Below, one piece after another: positions 55,646 to 63,154 of a DNA stretch of 64,000 nucleotides. How positions within the stretch are numbered: position 1 is the first letter of the stretch; every line of letters begins with the position of its first letter. The notes beneath the pieces are model-generated. The model saw only the letters and a list, made by a program, of their open reading frames with translations, was not told where the DNA came from and did no database searches. The translations under genes and the position numbers were made by a program. Origin of the DNA: CAKKQX01 sp046313915 (lineage in GTDB: Bacteria; Pseudomonadota; Gammaproteobacteria; Burkholderiales; SG8-41); NCBI GenBank assembly GCA_046313915.1, contig JBKBXX010000003.1, positions 1-64,000 of the forward strand, given 5' to 3'.

Positions 55646-55677
55646 CTATTTCCCATTCCCCATTTCCCATTCCCCAC
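55646..55677. repeat. Right heptad array of the four-helix-bundle cassette
   Basis: CTATTTC, CCATTCC, CCATTTC, CCATTCC, CCAC in register. This is the inverted counterpart of the left array (units read as GAAATGG/GGAATGG on the other strand). It ends 5 bp before the rfbA ATG. Confidence 0.8.
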
Positions 55678-55682
55678 GGACC

Positions 55683-56561
55683 ATGAAAGGCATCATCCTC
55701 GCAGGCGGCTCCGGCAGCCGTCTTTATCCGGCGACCCAGGTGGTCTCCAAGCAGTTGCTGCCGGTCTACGACAAGCCGATGGTGTACTACCCGCTGTCGA
55801 CGCTGATGCTCGCCGGCATCCGCGACATCCTGCTGATCTCGACCCCCCAGGACACGCCGCGCTTCGAGCGGCTGCTGGGCGACGGCTCGAGGTGGGGCAT
55901 CGATCTGTCGTACGCGGTGCAGCCGGCGCCCGAAGGCATCCCCCAGGCCTTCCTCATCGGCGAAGATTTCATCGGCGGCGAATCGTGCGCGCTGATCCTC
56001 GGCGACAACATCTTCTACGGCCACGAACTGTCGGACGACCTGCAAAGCGCCGCGCGCAGACGCGCGGGCGCGACCATTTTCGCCTACCCGGTGCACGATC
56101 CCGAGCGCTACGGCGTGGTCGAGTTCGACCGCGACAACAAGGTCGTGTCGATCGAGGAAAAACCGGCGCGGCCCAGATCGCGCTACGCCCAGACCGGTTT
56201 CGCCGTCTACGACAACCAGGTGATCGACATCGCCCGCAGCCTCAGGCCGTCGAAGCGCGGCGAGCTCGAAATCACCGATGTCAATCTCGAATACCTGCGG
56301 CGCGGGCAACTCGAAGTGGTGGTGATGGGCCGCGGCATCGCCTGGCTCGACACCGGCACGCATGAGGCGCTGCTCGCGGCGTCGATGTTCATCGAGACCA
56401 TAGAAAAGCGCCAGGGACTCAAAATCGCCTGCCTCGAGGAAATCGCCTACCGCATGGGCTTCATCAGCGCCGACGAGCTCGAAACCCTGGTGCACTCCAT
56501 GAACAGCAACCCCTACGGCAGATATCTGGCCGAAATCCTCGAGGAAGCCCGCAAGCCATGA
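55683..56561 (+). CDS. rfbA: Glucose-1-phosphate thymidylyltransferase
   Basis: First step of dTDP-rhamnose synthesis. The 292-aa product has the nucleotide-binding start MKGIILAGGSGSRLYPAT, the KQLLPVYDKPMVYYPLS segment, LGDNIFYGH, and WLDTGTHEALL. The length is typical. It overlaps rfbC by 4 bp (ATGA). Confidence 0.97.
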   Translation: MKGIILAGGSGSRLYPATQVVSKQLLPVYDKPMVYYPLSTLMLAGIRDILLISTPQDTPRFERLLGDGSRWGIDLSYAVQPAPEGIPQAFLIGEDFIGGESCALILGDNIFYGHELSDDLQSAARRRAGATIFAYPVHDPERYGVVEFDRDNKVVSIEEKPARPRSRYAQTGFAVYDNQVIDIARSLRPSKRGELEITDVNLEYLRRGQLEVVVMGRGIAWLDTGTHEALLAASMFIETIEKRQGLKIACLEEIAYRMGFISADELETLVHSMNSNPYGRYLAEILEEARKP

Positions 56562-57103
56562 ACATCAGCCGCGCCGCCATTCCCGATGTGCTGCTGATCG
56601 AACCGACGGTGTTCGGCGACGAGCGCGGCTTTTTCTACGAAAGCTACAACGAGCGCGAATTCGCCACCAAGACCGGCATCCGCGCCCATTTCGTGCAGGA
56701 TAACCATTCGCGCTCGGCAAAAAACGTGCTGCGCGGGCTGCACTACCAGATCCGGCAGCCGCAAGGCAAGCTGGTGCGCGTGATCGCCGGCGAGGTCTAC
56801 GACGTCGCGGTCGACATCCGCCGCAGCTCGCCGACCTTCGGCCAGTGGACCGGCCACCTGCTGTCGGCAAAAAACCGGCGCATGCTGTGGGTTCCCGAAG
56901 GCTTCGCCCACGGTTTCGTCGTGACCAGCGACTATGCGGAATTTCTTTATAAAACAACAGATTACTGGGCGCCCGAGTTCGAGCGCTGCATCATCTGGAA
57001 CGACCCGCAGCTCGATATCGCGTGGCCGCTGCAAGGCGAACCCGTGCTCTCCGCCAAGGACCGGCGCGGCGTGCCGCTCAGCGAAGCGGAAGTCTTTCCC
57101 TGA
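56558..57103 (+). CDS. rfbC: dTDP-4-dehydrorhamnose 3,5-epimerase
   Basis: A 181-aa cupin epimerase, third step of the pathway. FGDERGFFYESYN, the catalytic His in LRGLHYQ, VYDVAVDIRRSSPTFG and FAHGFVV are all present. It shares one base with the rfbD start (TGATG). Confidence 0.97.
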   Translation: MNISRAAIPDVLLIEPTVFGDERGFFYESYNEREFATKTGIRAHFVQDNHSRSAKNVLRGLHYQIRQPQGKLVRVIAGEVYDVAVDIRRSSPTFGQWTGHLLSAKNRRMLWVPEGFAHGFVVTSDYAEFLYKTTDYWAPEFERCIIWNDPQLDIAWPLQGEPVLSAKDRRGVPLSEAEVFP

Positions 57104-58005
57104 TGCCCCGCATCCTCCTCACCGGCAAGACGGGCCAGGTCGGCTGGGAACTGCAACGCGCGCTCGCTGCGCTGGGCAGCGTGATCGCGCTCGACCGCGC
57201 GCAGCTCGATCTGGCGAGCCCCGATTCGATCCGCAAAGCGGTACGCGACGCGGCGCCCGACATCATCGTCAATGCCGCCGCGTATACCGCGGTGGACAAA
57301 GCCGAGGCCGAAGCCGGACTCGCGATGCAGGTGAACGCGGTCGCGCCCGGCATCATGGCCGAAGAAGCGCGGCGGCTCGGCGCGCTGCTGGTGCACTATT
57401 CGACCGACTACGTTTTCGACGGCACCAAGGCCGCGCCGTACGTCGAGGAAGACCTCCCCCACCCGCTCAATGCCTATGGCAAATCGAAGCTCGAAGGCGA
57501 ACGCGCCATCGCCGCAACGGGCTGCGCGCACCTGATCCTCCGGACGAGCTGGATCTACGCCGGGCGCGGCTCGAATTTCGTGCTGACCATCCTCGAGCTC
57601 GCGCGGCAGCGGCCCACGCTCGCCGTGGTGGACGACCAGATCGGCTGCCCGACCTGGGCGCGCTTCATCGCCGAAGCCACCGCGGCGCTGCTCGCCGATC
57701 CCGCCCGCGCGCGGGACCGTGGCGGGATCTACCACCTGTCGGCGGCCGGCGCGACTTCGCGTTTCGACTTCGCGAGGAAAATCATCGAACTGGCCGCGCA
57801 GCTGTCGGGCGAAAAAAACGGCTGGGCGGAAATCCGGCCCACCACCACCGCGCAATATCCGTTGCCCGCGCAAAGACCTCTCAACTGCTCGACGAGCAAG
57901 GACAAGATCATCCGGACCTTCGGCATCCGGATCCCGCAGTGGACGAGCCTGCTGCGCGCCTGCCTCGAATGCCATTACGGCAAGACCGCCGCAAAACACA
58001 CCTGA
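57103..58005 (+). CDS. rfbD: dTDP-4-dehydrorhamnose reductase
   Basis: A 300-aa SDR that makes dTDP-L-rhamnose. It has the N-terminal LLTGKTGQVGWELQRAL, INAAAYTAVDKAE-like VNAAAYTAVDKAEAE, STDYVFDG, YGKSKLEGE and RTSWIYAGRGSNFV. ATG 57103 overlaps the rfbC stop. Last gene of the rfb operon; a repeat-rich region of 318 bp follows. Confidence 0.97.
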   Translation: MPRILLTGKTGQVGWELQRALAALGSVIALDRAQLDLASPDSIRKAVRDAAPDIIVNAAAYTAVDKAEAEAGLAMQVNAVAPGIMAEEARRLGALLVHYSTDYVFDGTKAAPYVEEDLPHPLNAYGKSKLEGERAIAATGCAHLILRTSWIYAGRGSNFVLTILELARQRPTLAVVDDQIGCPTWARFIAEATAALLADPARARDRGGIYHLSAAGATSRFDFARKIIELAAQLSGEKNGWAEIRPTTTAQYPLPAQRPLNCSTSKDKIIRTFGIRIPQWTSLLRACLECHYGKTAAKHT

Positions 58006-58046
58006 TGATCTGAGCGTAAAAGAACCCCTTTCTTCCCCACACAAAA

Positions 58047-58075
58047 GGCAGGAGCCAGCTTGCTGGCGATCTGCC
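58047..58075. repeat. REP-like element after rfbD
   Basis: GGAGCCAGC-TT-GCTGGCGATC with stem GCCAGC/GCTGGC and flanking GGCA/TGCC. Confidence 0.7.
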
Positions 58076-58096
58076 TGTTTTTAAAGGGATAAAGAG

Positions 58097-58118
58097 ATAA
58101 AGGGTCTGACCCCTTTAT
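58097..58118. repeat. GGGTCTGACCCC palindrome
   Basis: ATAAAGGGTCTGACCCCTTTAT, abutting the next REP-like element. Same kind as at 51651-51672. Confidence 0.6.
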
Positions 58119-58140
58119 CGGGGGCAAGCCCCCCTCCCAC
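58117..58140. repeat. REP-like element, reverse orientation
   Basis: ATCGGGGGC-AA-GCCCCCCTCCCAC. Confidence 0.8.
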
Positions 58141-58173
58141 CCCCAACACCCATAACACAACACACAGCTACTG

Positions 58174-58216
58174 GTGGGAGCCGGCTTGCCGGCGATCAGG
58201 GGCAAGCCCTTCCCAC
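58174..58216. repeat. REP-like inverted pair before the protease gene
   Basis: GTGGGAGCCGGC-TT-GCCGGCGATC joined to AGGGGC-AA-GCCCTTCCCAC, preceded by CTACTGG, a variant of the TGGTTCTGG box. Confidence 0.8.
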
Positions 58217-58323
58217 AGCATTTTCCAAAATGTGCGTTCGCGCCCCGCTCCATGATGGCATGCGCGGCCGGCGTCGGGTAAAGTGGCGTCGTTTCGGTCA
58301 CGCACGGGAATCGGGGAGAAGTC

Positions 58324-59940
58324 ATGGCCACCGTCTACGACCTGCAGAACGCGCCGGTCGCCAACGCCAACTGGATCGACGCGCTGCTCAATTCGTACCC
58401 GGCGTGGAACTACATCACGCCGTTTCGCACCACGCTCTACTATACCTTCTCGATCACCTCGGGCACCGAAACCCAGACCTACAGCGTCTCCCGGCCCAAT
58501 TTCCAGGCTTTCAACGCGGCGCAGCAGGCCGCCGCACGCGAGATCATGGCGCACGCCGCGGCCGTCACCGGCATCGATTTCGTCGAAACCGCCAGCGGCA
58601 GCAACGCCGACATCCACTTCGCGAGCTACGACATCTCGGGGCCGACGACCAGCGGCATCGCGTCGAGCTACGGCCCTTACTCCTACAACGCGCAAAATGT
58701 CGTGACCAGCTACGCGCCCGAGGTCTACATCTATCTCGACAACCGCGAGTTCCTGTCCCTGAACTCCAGCCCGGTCAAAAGCAATCAGGGCTACGAGGTG
58801 CTGCTGCACGAAGTCGGTCACGCGCTGGGACTGAAACACCCTTTCGAAGGCGCGGCGACGCTACCCGCCGGCCTCGACGACAGCTCGCACACGGTAATGT
58901 CATACACCCACAATAGCAGCACCTCGTACTCGACTTTCCGCGAACTCGATCTCGCCGCGCTCACCTATCTCTACGGCCTGGACGGGCTCGGCGGCTCGTG
59001 GGGCGTGGGCACTTCGGGCTATTACTACCAGGGTACTTCGGGCAACGAGACGTTCACGGCGGGCAGCGGGCGCCACGCATGGGCGGGACTGGGCGGCACC
59101 GACGTCGTGAACTACCCGGCCGCGGCGAGCGGCGTGATGTTTTCGCGCACCGACGACAGCGCCTGGCTGAGAATCACCGGCAGCGGCTTCGATGACTGGG
59201 TCGCGCCCGACGTCGAGCGCGTCGGTTTCCAGTCGGGGGGAACCGCGCTGCCGGTCGCGATGCTGATTTCCGCGCTGGGCACCGCCGCGCAGCGCGTCTA
59301 CGCCGGCACCAGCGCGAGCGACGTGGTGAGCGGCACGGGCGGCGGCGACCTGTTCTACCTCGGCGATGCCGGCAACGACATCTTCGACGGCGCGGGCGGC
59401 GTGGACACCGCGCTGCTCGACCTCGGCCGCGCCCAGGTCCAGATCGAGCAGTCGGGCGTGGGCTACCGCCTCACCGGCGCCTACGGTTCCGACACGCTGA
59501 TCGGCCTCGAGCGGCTGCGCTTCAACGACAAGAAAATCGCGCTCGATTTCGACGGCGCGGCCGGCAACAGCGTCAAACTCATCGGCGCGATTTTCGGTAA
59601 AAACTACGTCGCCGCCGCCAACGACGCCACGAGCGCCGCCTACGTCGGCGCCGGCCTGCAGCTGTTCGACTCGGGCATGACCGTGCAGCAGGTCGCCGAA
59701 CTCGCGCTGGGCAGCGGGGTTTTCCCCGGCGGGCGCTCGAACGCCAACGTCGTCACCCAGCTCTACAAGAACGTCACGAACACGCTGCCGGGGCAGGCTG
59801 ATCTCGACTATTTCGTGGGCTGGCTCGACAGCGGCCTCTACACCCAGGCCGCGCTCGCCGTATTCGCCGCCGAATCCGACCTCAACAAGACCAACATCGA
59901 CTTCGTCGGCCTCGCCCGCTCGGGAATCGAATACGCCTGA
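58324..59940 (+). CDS. Serralysin-like M10 metalloprotease with RTX-like and DUF4214 C-terminal regions
   Basis: A 538-aa protein without a signal peptide. The zinc motif HEVGHALGLKH (from His162) and the Met-turn HTVMSYT (Met192) place it in the metzincin / serralysin group. A beta-rich region with a few RTX-like glycine-aspartate repeats (GGGDLFYLGDAGNDIFDGAGG, about 337-357, read in two halves) follows. The last 90 or so residues resemble DUF4214 (VVTQLYKNVTNTLPGQADLDYFVGWL). The layout fits secretion by a type I system, but no such genes are adjacent; the TolC-type gene at 50.1 kb is the only candidate part. ATG 58324 follows GGGGAGAAGTC. Confidence 0.88.
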   Translation: MATVYDLQNAPVANANWIDALLNSYPAWNYITPFRTTLYYTFSITSGTETQTYSVSRPNFQAFNAAQQAAAREIMAHAAAVTGIDFVETASGSNADIHFASYDISGPTTSGIASSYGPYSYNAQNVVTSYAPEVYIYLDNREFLSLNSSPVKSNQGYEVLLHEVGHALGLKHPFEGAATLPAGLDDSSHTVMSYTHNSSTSYSTFRELDLAALTYLYGLDGLGGSWGVGTSGYYYQGTSGNETFTAGSGRHAWAGLGGTDVVNYPAAASGVMFSRTDDSAWLRITGSGFDDWVAPDVERVGFQSGGTALPVAMLISALGTAAQRVYAGTSASDVVSGTGGGDLFYLGDAGNDIFDGAGGVDTALLDLGRAQVQIEQSGVGYRLTGAYGSDTLIGLERLRFNDKKIALDFDGAAGNSVKLIGAIFGKNYVAAANDATSAAYVGAGLQLFDSGMTVQQVAELALGSGVFPGGRSNANVVTQLYKNVTNTLPGQADLDYFVGWLDSGLYTQAALAVFAAESDLNKTNIDFVGLARSGIEYA

Positions 59941-59958
59941 AAGCGCGGCTTGCCGCTT

Positions 59959-60468
59959 TCAATGCACAAAGCGCGACGACGGCGCCGGCATCTCCCCTTC
60001 CCTGATCGCGAACCACGCCGGCCATGCGTCGCGTGGCCATTCGGCGGCCTCGAACAGCCGGTAAAGTATGCCCAGCCACTGGCGCAGTTCGGTCTCGTCG
60101 AGCATCAGGCGCGCCGCGCCGTCCTGCCCCCACTTGAAAGTCAGCGTGTAGCCGCCGGCGTCGCGCGCGAGATCGATCACGCGCAACAGCGCCTCGTTTT
60201 GCGCCGCGGCGGCATCGACCGGCGGCTCGGGCTTCAACTGCACCTGGGCGGCGGCCTGCTCCCACGCCTGCAGACTCGGCGCCGCCGAGGCCGCGGCCAC
60301 CGCTTTCACGCTGGCGTCCAGCCACCCGCCCAGCGCTCCCGCGAGCCGGTTGGCCAGCCTTTGCGTGAGCCACAGCAGCAGCACCCGCCCCGCGGCGTCC
60401 TGCGCGGTGAGCCCGACGCGATCCTGCTCCGGATCGTAGTGCTGGGTGATTTTCTGGATGATGAACAC
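59959..60468 (-). CDS. Hypothetical protein (169 aa)
   Basis: From GTG 60468 the product begins MFIIQKITQHYDPEQDRVGL and contains a helical middle part (LLLWLTQRLANRLAGALGGWLD). A C-terminal part with GGYTLTFKWGQDGAARLMLDETELRQWL follows. No known catalytic motif was recognised. The open frame extends upstream to 60615, but that part is only translated REP-like repeat and is excluded. It is next to the methyltransferase gene and read in the same direction. Confidence 0.6.
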   Translation of the reverse strand: MFIIQKITQHYDPEQDRVGLTAQDAAGRVLLLWLTQRLANRLAGALGGWLDASVKAVAAASAAPSLQAWEQAAAQVQLKPEPPVDAAAAQNEALLRVIDLARDAGGYTLTFKWGQDGAARLMLDETELRQWLGILYRLFEAAEWPRDAWPAWFAIREGEMPAPSSRFVH

Positions 60469-60524
60469 GGCACCGATTGTAAAGGAAGGAAGAGGGCTGA
60501 CCCCTATTCCATTTGACCCTGTCT

Positions 60525-60570
60525 GTGGGAGCCAGCTTTGCTGGCGATCAGGGGCAAAGCCCCTTCCCAC
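60525..60570. repeat. REP-like inverted pair
   Basis: GTGGGAGCCAGC-TTT-GCTGGCGATC joined to AGGGGC-AAA-GCCCCTTCCCAC. Confidence 0.8.
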
Positions 60571-60578
60571 AAAGGATC

Positions 60579-60602
60579 GATCGGGGGCAAGCCCCCTCCC
60601 AC
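60579..60602. repeat. REP-like element, reverse orientation, after the methyltransferase gene
   Basis: GATCGGGGGC-AA-GCCCCCTCCCAC, followed by CTCATTA-CTCATCA heptads up to the stop of the leftward methyltransferase gene. Confidence 0.8.
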
Positions 60603-60621
60603 AGGATTTCCTCATTACTCA

Positions 60622-62163
60622 TCAAGCAACGCCCAGCGCGGCGAGCAGCGGCAGGCGCGCGGCGGCAAAGGCCTGCGCCTCGCTGCGCAATTGGGCGAGG
60701 TTTTCCTCCGCGGTTTCGAGCGTCTTGCCTTCCTTGACGATTTTCTGTCCCTGCGCCGCGAGGATTTCCCACACGAACTGCGCCCACTGTTCCGGCTGCG
60801 GCCGCCCGCTCGCCCGCGCCAGCAGGAACAACTGCTGGAAACGGCCCACCGCCACCGCGCCGCCGGTGACCGGGCTGGCGAGATAGCCGATGGCGCCGGA
60901 ATGGCGCGCGCGCTCGAGCAGATGGCGGTTGAGCCGCTGGGTCGCCGGCCGCACTTTTTTCACCACTTCGGCGCTTTGCACCGGATGCGCGTGGCCCGCG
61001 CCGGTCAGCACCGCCAGCGCCTGCGTGAGCTGCCCCAGAGTCAGCGCCTTCAACGCCGGCCGCGCCATCAGTTCTTCCAGCGTCCTGGGCGCGCCCTGCT
61101 GCTCGGCCAGCGCCTCGATCACCGGCCGGTAGACGGTTTCCTGCAGGCTCGCCTCGCCCAGCGCGGCGTTCACTTTGAAGGGGATTTCGGCCGCCGGCGT
61201 GGTCAGCACGAAACCGGTTTCGCGCAACGCGCCCGCCTGCTCGAACGCCGTCAGCCGCCGCAGGCCGCGCAGCCAGAGATCGCGGCGGAACTGCTGGTTC
61301 ACGCAGAAATCGCGCACCGTCTCTTTCAGCACCAGATGGCCGGCCTCGGCCACCAGCTTCTGCATCTCGGCGCTCAGGTTGACCGCATCGATGTGATCGA
61401 GCAGGTGGGCCGAAGCCGCGTAGCTCAGCTTGGCCGCTTCCAGGCATTGCGCGAGTTCGGCGAAATGCATCGGCGTCCAGTCGCGGTTGAAGTACTCGTG
61501 CGCGAGGTAGTTGCGGTTCTGCTCCTTGATCTTCTTCAGCCGTTCGGGCACCGCGGGGTTGGCGCGGCCATAGAGCGGCTGGGCGGCGAACAGCTTCTCG
61601 GCGAAATCGAGCGCGCCGTTGATGCGCCCGACGATGCCCGCGGCGGGATTGCCCGCCAGTTCGGCGTGTTGCGTGAGCAGGTGGCGCAGCGGCATCGCGG
61701 CGGCCCAGCCCGGCAGCGTGTTGTAGCTGATGTAGAGCACGCCGCCGACCTTGAGGTGGCGGCGGATGAAATCGACCACCACGCGCTGGTTCTCCGCCGA
61801 AATCCAGCTCCAGATGCCGTGCAGGCCGATCGCGTCGAATTGCGGCAAATCGGAGCGCGCCGCGAATTCGGCAAAGCTGTCATCGAACAACTGCGCGCCG
61901 TTTTCGGCATGGTGCGCCAGTTCGCGCGCGAAGCTCGCCTGCGCGGGATTGAAATCGGTGCCCCACCACTTGGCGGCTTGCGCGGCGGCGTGGACATTCA
62001 GCGACAGACCCTGGCCGAAGCCCAGCTCGCACGCGGTGTGCACGGGAGGCGGCTGCACGCCGGCGTAAAGCAGCGCGAAGCGCTGCAGCACCGGATTCAG
62101 TTCGCGGTAATAGCCGTAGGTGTAATCGATGTCGGCGACGTAACCGGAAGTCCAGTCGGACAT
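60622..62163 (-). CDS. Class I SAM methyltransferase with methyltransferase regulatory domain
   Basis: A 513-aa protein. The N-terminal methyltransferase half has a SAM loop ACELGFGQGLSLNVHAA and GIWSWIS. The central region matches the predicted methyltransferase regulatory domain (YLAHEYFNRDWTPMHFAEL; LLDHIDAVNLS). A C-terminal helical region follows. Homologues occur in proteobacterial genomes, sometimes near surface-glycan genes; the substrate is unknown. ATG 62163 (MSDWTSGYVADIDYTYGYYRELNP) is the family start. Confidence 0.88.
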   Translation of the reverse strand: MSDWTSGYVADIDYTYGYYRELNPVLQRFALLYAGVQPPPVHTACELGFGQGLSLNVHAAAQAAKWWGTDFNPAQASFARELAHHAENGAQLFDDSFAEFAARSDLPQFDAIGLHGIWSWISAENQRVVVDFIRRHLKVGGVLYISYNTLPGWAAAMPLRHLLTQHAELAGNPAAGIVGRINGALDFAEKLFAAQPLYGRANPAVPERLKKIKEQNRNYLAHEYFNRDWTPMHFAELAQCLEAAKLSYAASAHLLDHIDAVNLSAEMQKLVAEAGHLVLKETVRDFCVNQQFRRDLWLRGLRRLTAFEQAGALRETGFVLTTPAAEIPFKVNAALGEASLQETVYRPVIEALAEQQGAPRTLEELMARPALKALTLGQLTQALAVLTGAGHAHPVQSAEVVKKVRPATQRLNRHLLERARHSGAIGYLASPVTGGAVAVGRFQQLFLLARASGRPQPEQWAQFVWEILAAQGQKIVKEGKTLETAEENLAQLRSEAQAFAAARLPLLAALGVA

Positions 62164-62210
62164 GGCTTGTTCCTCGGAAAGGATAAACAGCGCGTATTCT
62201 ACCCCGGGGT

Positions 62211-62226
62211 CGGCCTGCCGACGATT
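62211..62226. repeat. Diverged REP-like hairpin
   Basis: GTCGGC-CT-GCCGACGA lies between the methyltransferase start and the toxin gene stop and could act as a shared transcript end. Confidence 0.5.
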
Positions 62227-62228
62227 AT

Positions 62229-62615
62229 TCAAATGAGCTTCACCAACTCCGAATAAGGCGTCAGCGCAGAATCAGCGGTAATCAGCTGCGCGGGCATGAG
62301 CAGCGCCTGGGCGACAAGCAGCCGGTCAAAGGGATCGCGGTGATGCGGAAACAGATTCGCCACCTTGGCACAATGCGCAGCAGTGATGGAAAGCTCCATA
62401 AAACCCGTCTCCCTGGCGCCTTGCGAGATCTCCTCCGGCGAGTACTTGAAATTGATTTTGCCGATAGCGACTTTGATGGCAATTTCCCAGATACTTGCGG
62501 CGCTGAAATAGACTTCGGTCTCAGGCGCCTCGATTTGATCGATGATTGTTTTGGGCAGGCGCTCCGGCGTATCCAGCGCCCATAACAGGACGTGGGTATC
62601 CAGCAATAGAATCAC
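62229..62615 (-). CDS. Type II toxin, PIN-domain ribonuclease (VapC-like)
   Basis: A 128-aa PIN-domain nuclease. Acidic residues are in LLDTHVLLWAL, the Glu in SAASIWEIAIKV, HRDPFDRLL and TADS, which form the metal site. It is the YoeB-unrelated PIN group often paired with Phd antitoxins. The start is GTG 62615, preceded by a G-rich Shine-Dalgarno and directly following the antitoxin TAA. Probably a tRNA- or mRNA-cleaving toxin; the target is unknown. Confidence 0.92.
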   Translation of the reverse strand: MILLLDTHVLLWALDTPERLPKTIIDQIEAPETEVYFSAASIWEIAIKVAIGKINFKYSPEEISQGARETGFMELSITAAHCAKVANLFPHHRDPFDRLLVAQALLMPAQLITADSALTPYSELVKLI

Positions 62616-62852
62616 TTACCCCCCCTCGAACGGAGCGAGGACATCCTCCGATAGCGGCGCATCAAAATCGTCCGGGACGTTGAGCTGTCCTTTGAACAAA
62701 CCGAGATGATGCTTCTTCGGCGCGGCCTCCAGGGGCACCAGCCGGGCCATCGGCTTTCCGGCCTTGGCGATAATCACCTCCCGGCCTGCGGCCACCTCTT
62801 CCACCAACCGGGAAAGATGGGTTTTCGCCTCGTGAATATTGACTGTATACAT
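62616..62852 (-). CDS. Type II antitoxin, Phd/YefM family
   Basis: A 78-aa protein with the N-terminal DNA-binding Phd fold (YTVNIHEAKTHLSRLVEEVAAGREVIIAKAGKP, seen in parts) and an acidic disordered C-terminus (PDDFDAPLSEDVLAPFE) that would wrap the toxin. Normally represses its own operon. It precedes the PIN toxin gene with no gap, so the two are co-translated. Confidence 0.93.
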   Translation of the reverse strand: MYTVNIHEAKTHLSRLVEEVAAGREVIIAKAGKPMARLVPLEAAPKKHHLGLFKGQLNVPDDFDAPLSEDVLAPFEGG

Positions 62853-62910
62853 GTTTCGAAACCCCTATTAAACCAAGTCGGACTAAGTTTAACAGAAAGG
62901 GAGCGAAAGT

Positions 62911-62933
62911 ATCAGGGGCAAGCCCCTTCCCAC
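62911..62933. repeat. REP-like element
   Basis: ATCAGGGGC-AA-GCCCCTTCCCAC, reverse orientation. Confidence 0.75.
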
Positions 62934-62960
62934 AGAATTTCCCCATAACTCATCACTGGT

Positions 62961-63082
62961 TCTGGTGGGGGAAGTGTAAAGAAGAATAGGAAGAATAAAG
63001 GGGTCGAAGAATAAAGGGGTCTGACTCCTTTTTTCATTCTGGTGGGGGAGGTGTAAAGAAGAATAAAGGAAGAATAAAGGGG
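62961..63082. repeat. Direct repeat of about 44 bp, spacing 77 bp
   Basis: TCTGGTGGGGGAAGTGTAAA (62961) recurs at 63038 with one change, and both copies continue into AGAAGAATA and GAATAAAGGGG. A local tandem duplication of repeat material. Confidence 0.75.
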
Positions 63083-63097
63083 CAAGCCCCTTCCCAC
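63079..63097. repeat. REP-like element
   Basis: GGGGC-AA-GCCCCTTCCCAC, reverse orientation; followed by CCATCAC heptads and TGGTTCTGG. Confidence 0.7.
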
Positions 63098-63130
63098 AAA
63101 ACTTCCCCATCACCCATCACTGGTTCTGGG

Positions 63131-63154
63131 GTGGGAGCCGGCTTGCCGGCGATC
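63131..63154. repeat. REP-like element overlapping the glycosyltransferase stop
   Basis: GTGGGAGCCGGC-TT-GCCGGCGATC. The TGA stop of the leftward gene (63155-63153) uses bases of its terminal GATC. Confidence 0.8.

Larger units (their letters stand above)
58006..58323. other. Repeat-rich intergenic region (no gene)
   Basis: Contains REP-like elements at 58047-58075, 58117-58140 and 58174-58216, and a GGGTCTGACCCC palindrome at 58097-58118. No conserved open frame is seen. The protease gene starts at 58324 after GGGGAGAAGTC. Confidence 0.8.
62853..63152. other. Repeat-rich intergenic region (no gene)
   Basis: Holds REP-like elements at 62911-62933, 63079-63097 and 63131-63154, and heptad/TGGTTCTGG boxes near 62944-62965 and 63101-63129. 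A 77-bp-spaced direct repeat (62961-63004 and 63038-63082) and a GGGGTCTGACTCC palindrome are also present. The antitoxin promoter must lie at its left edge. No coding frame is convincing. Confidence 0.75.

Noticed and set aside
60469..60615. N-terminal extension of the hypothetical protein at 59959
   Set aside because: These codons are translated REP-like repeats with no conservation expected; GTG 60468 is a better start.
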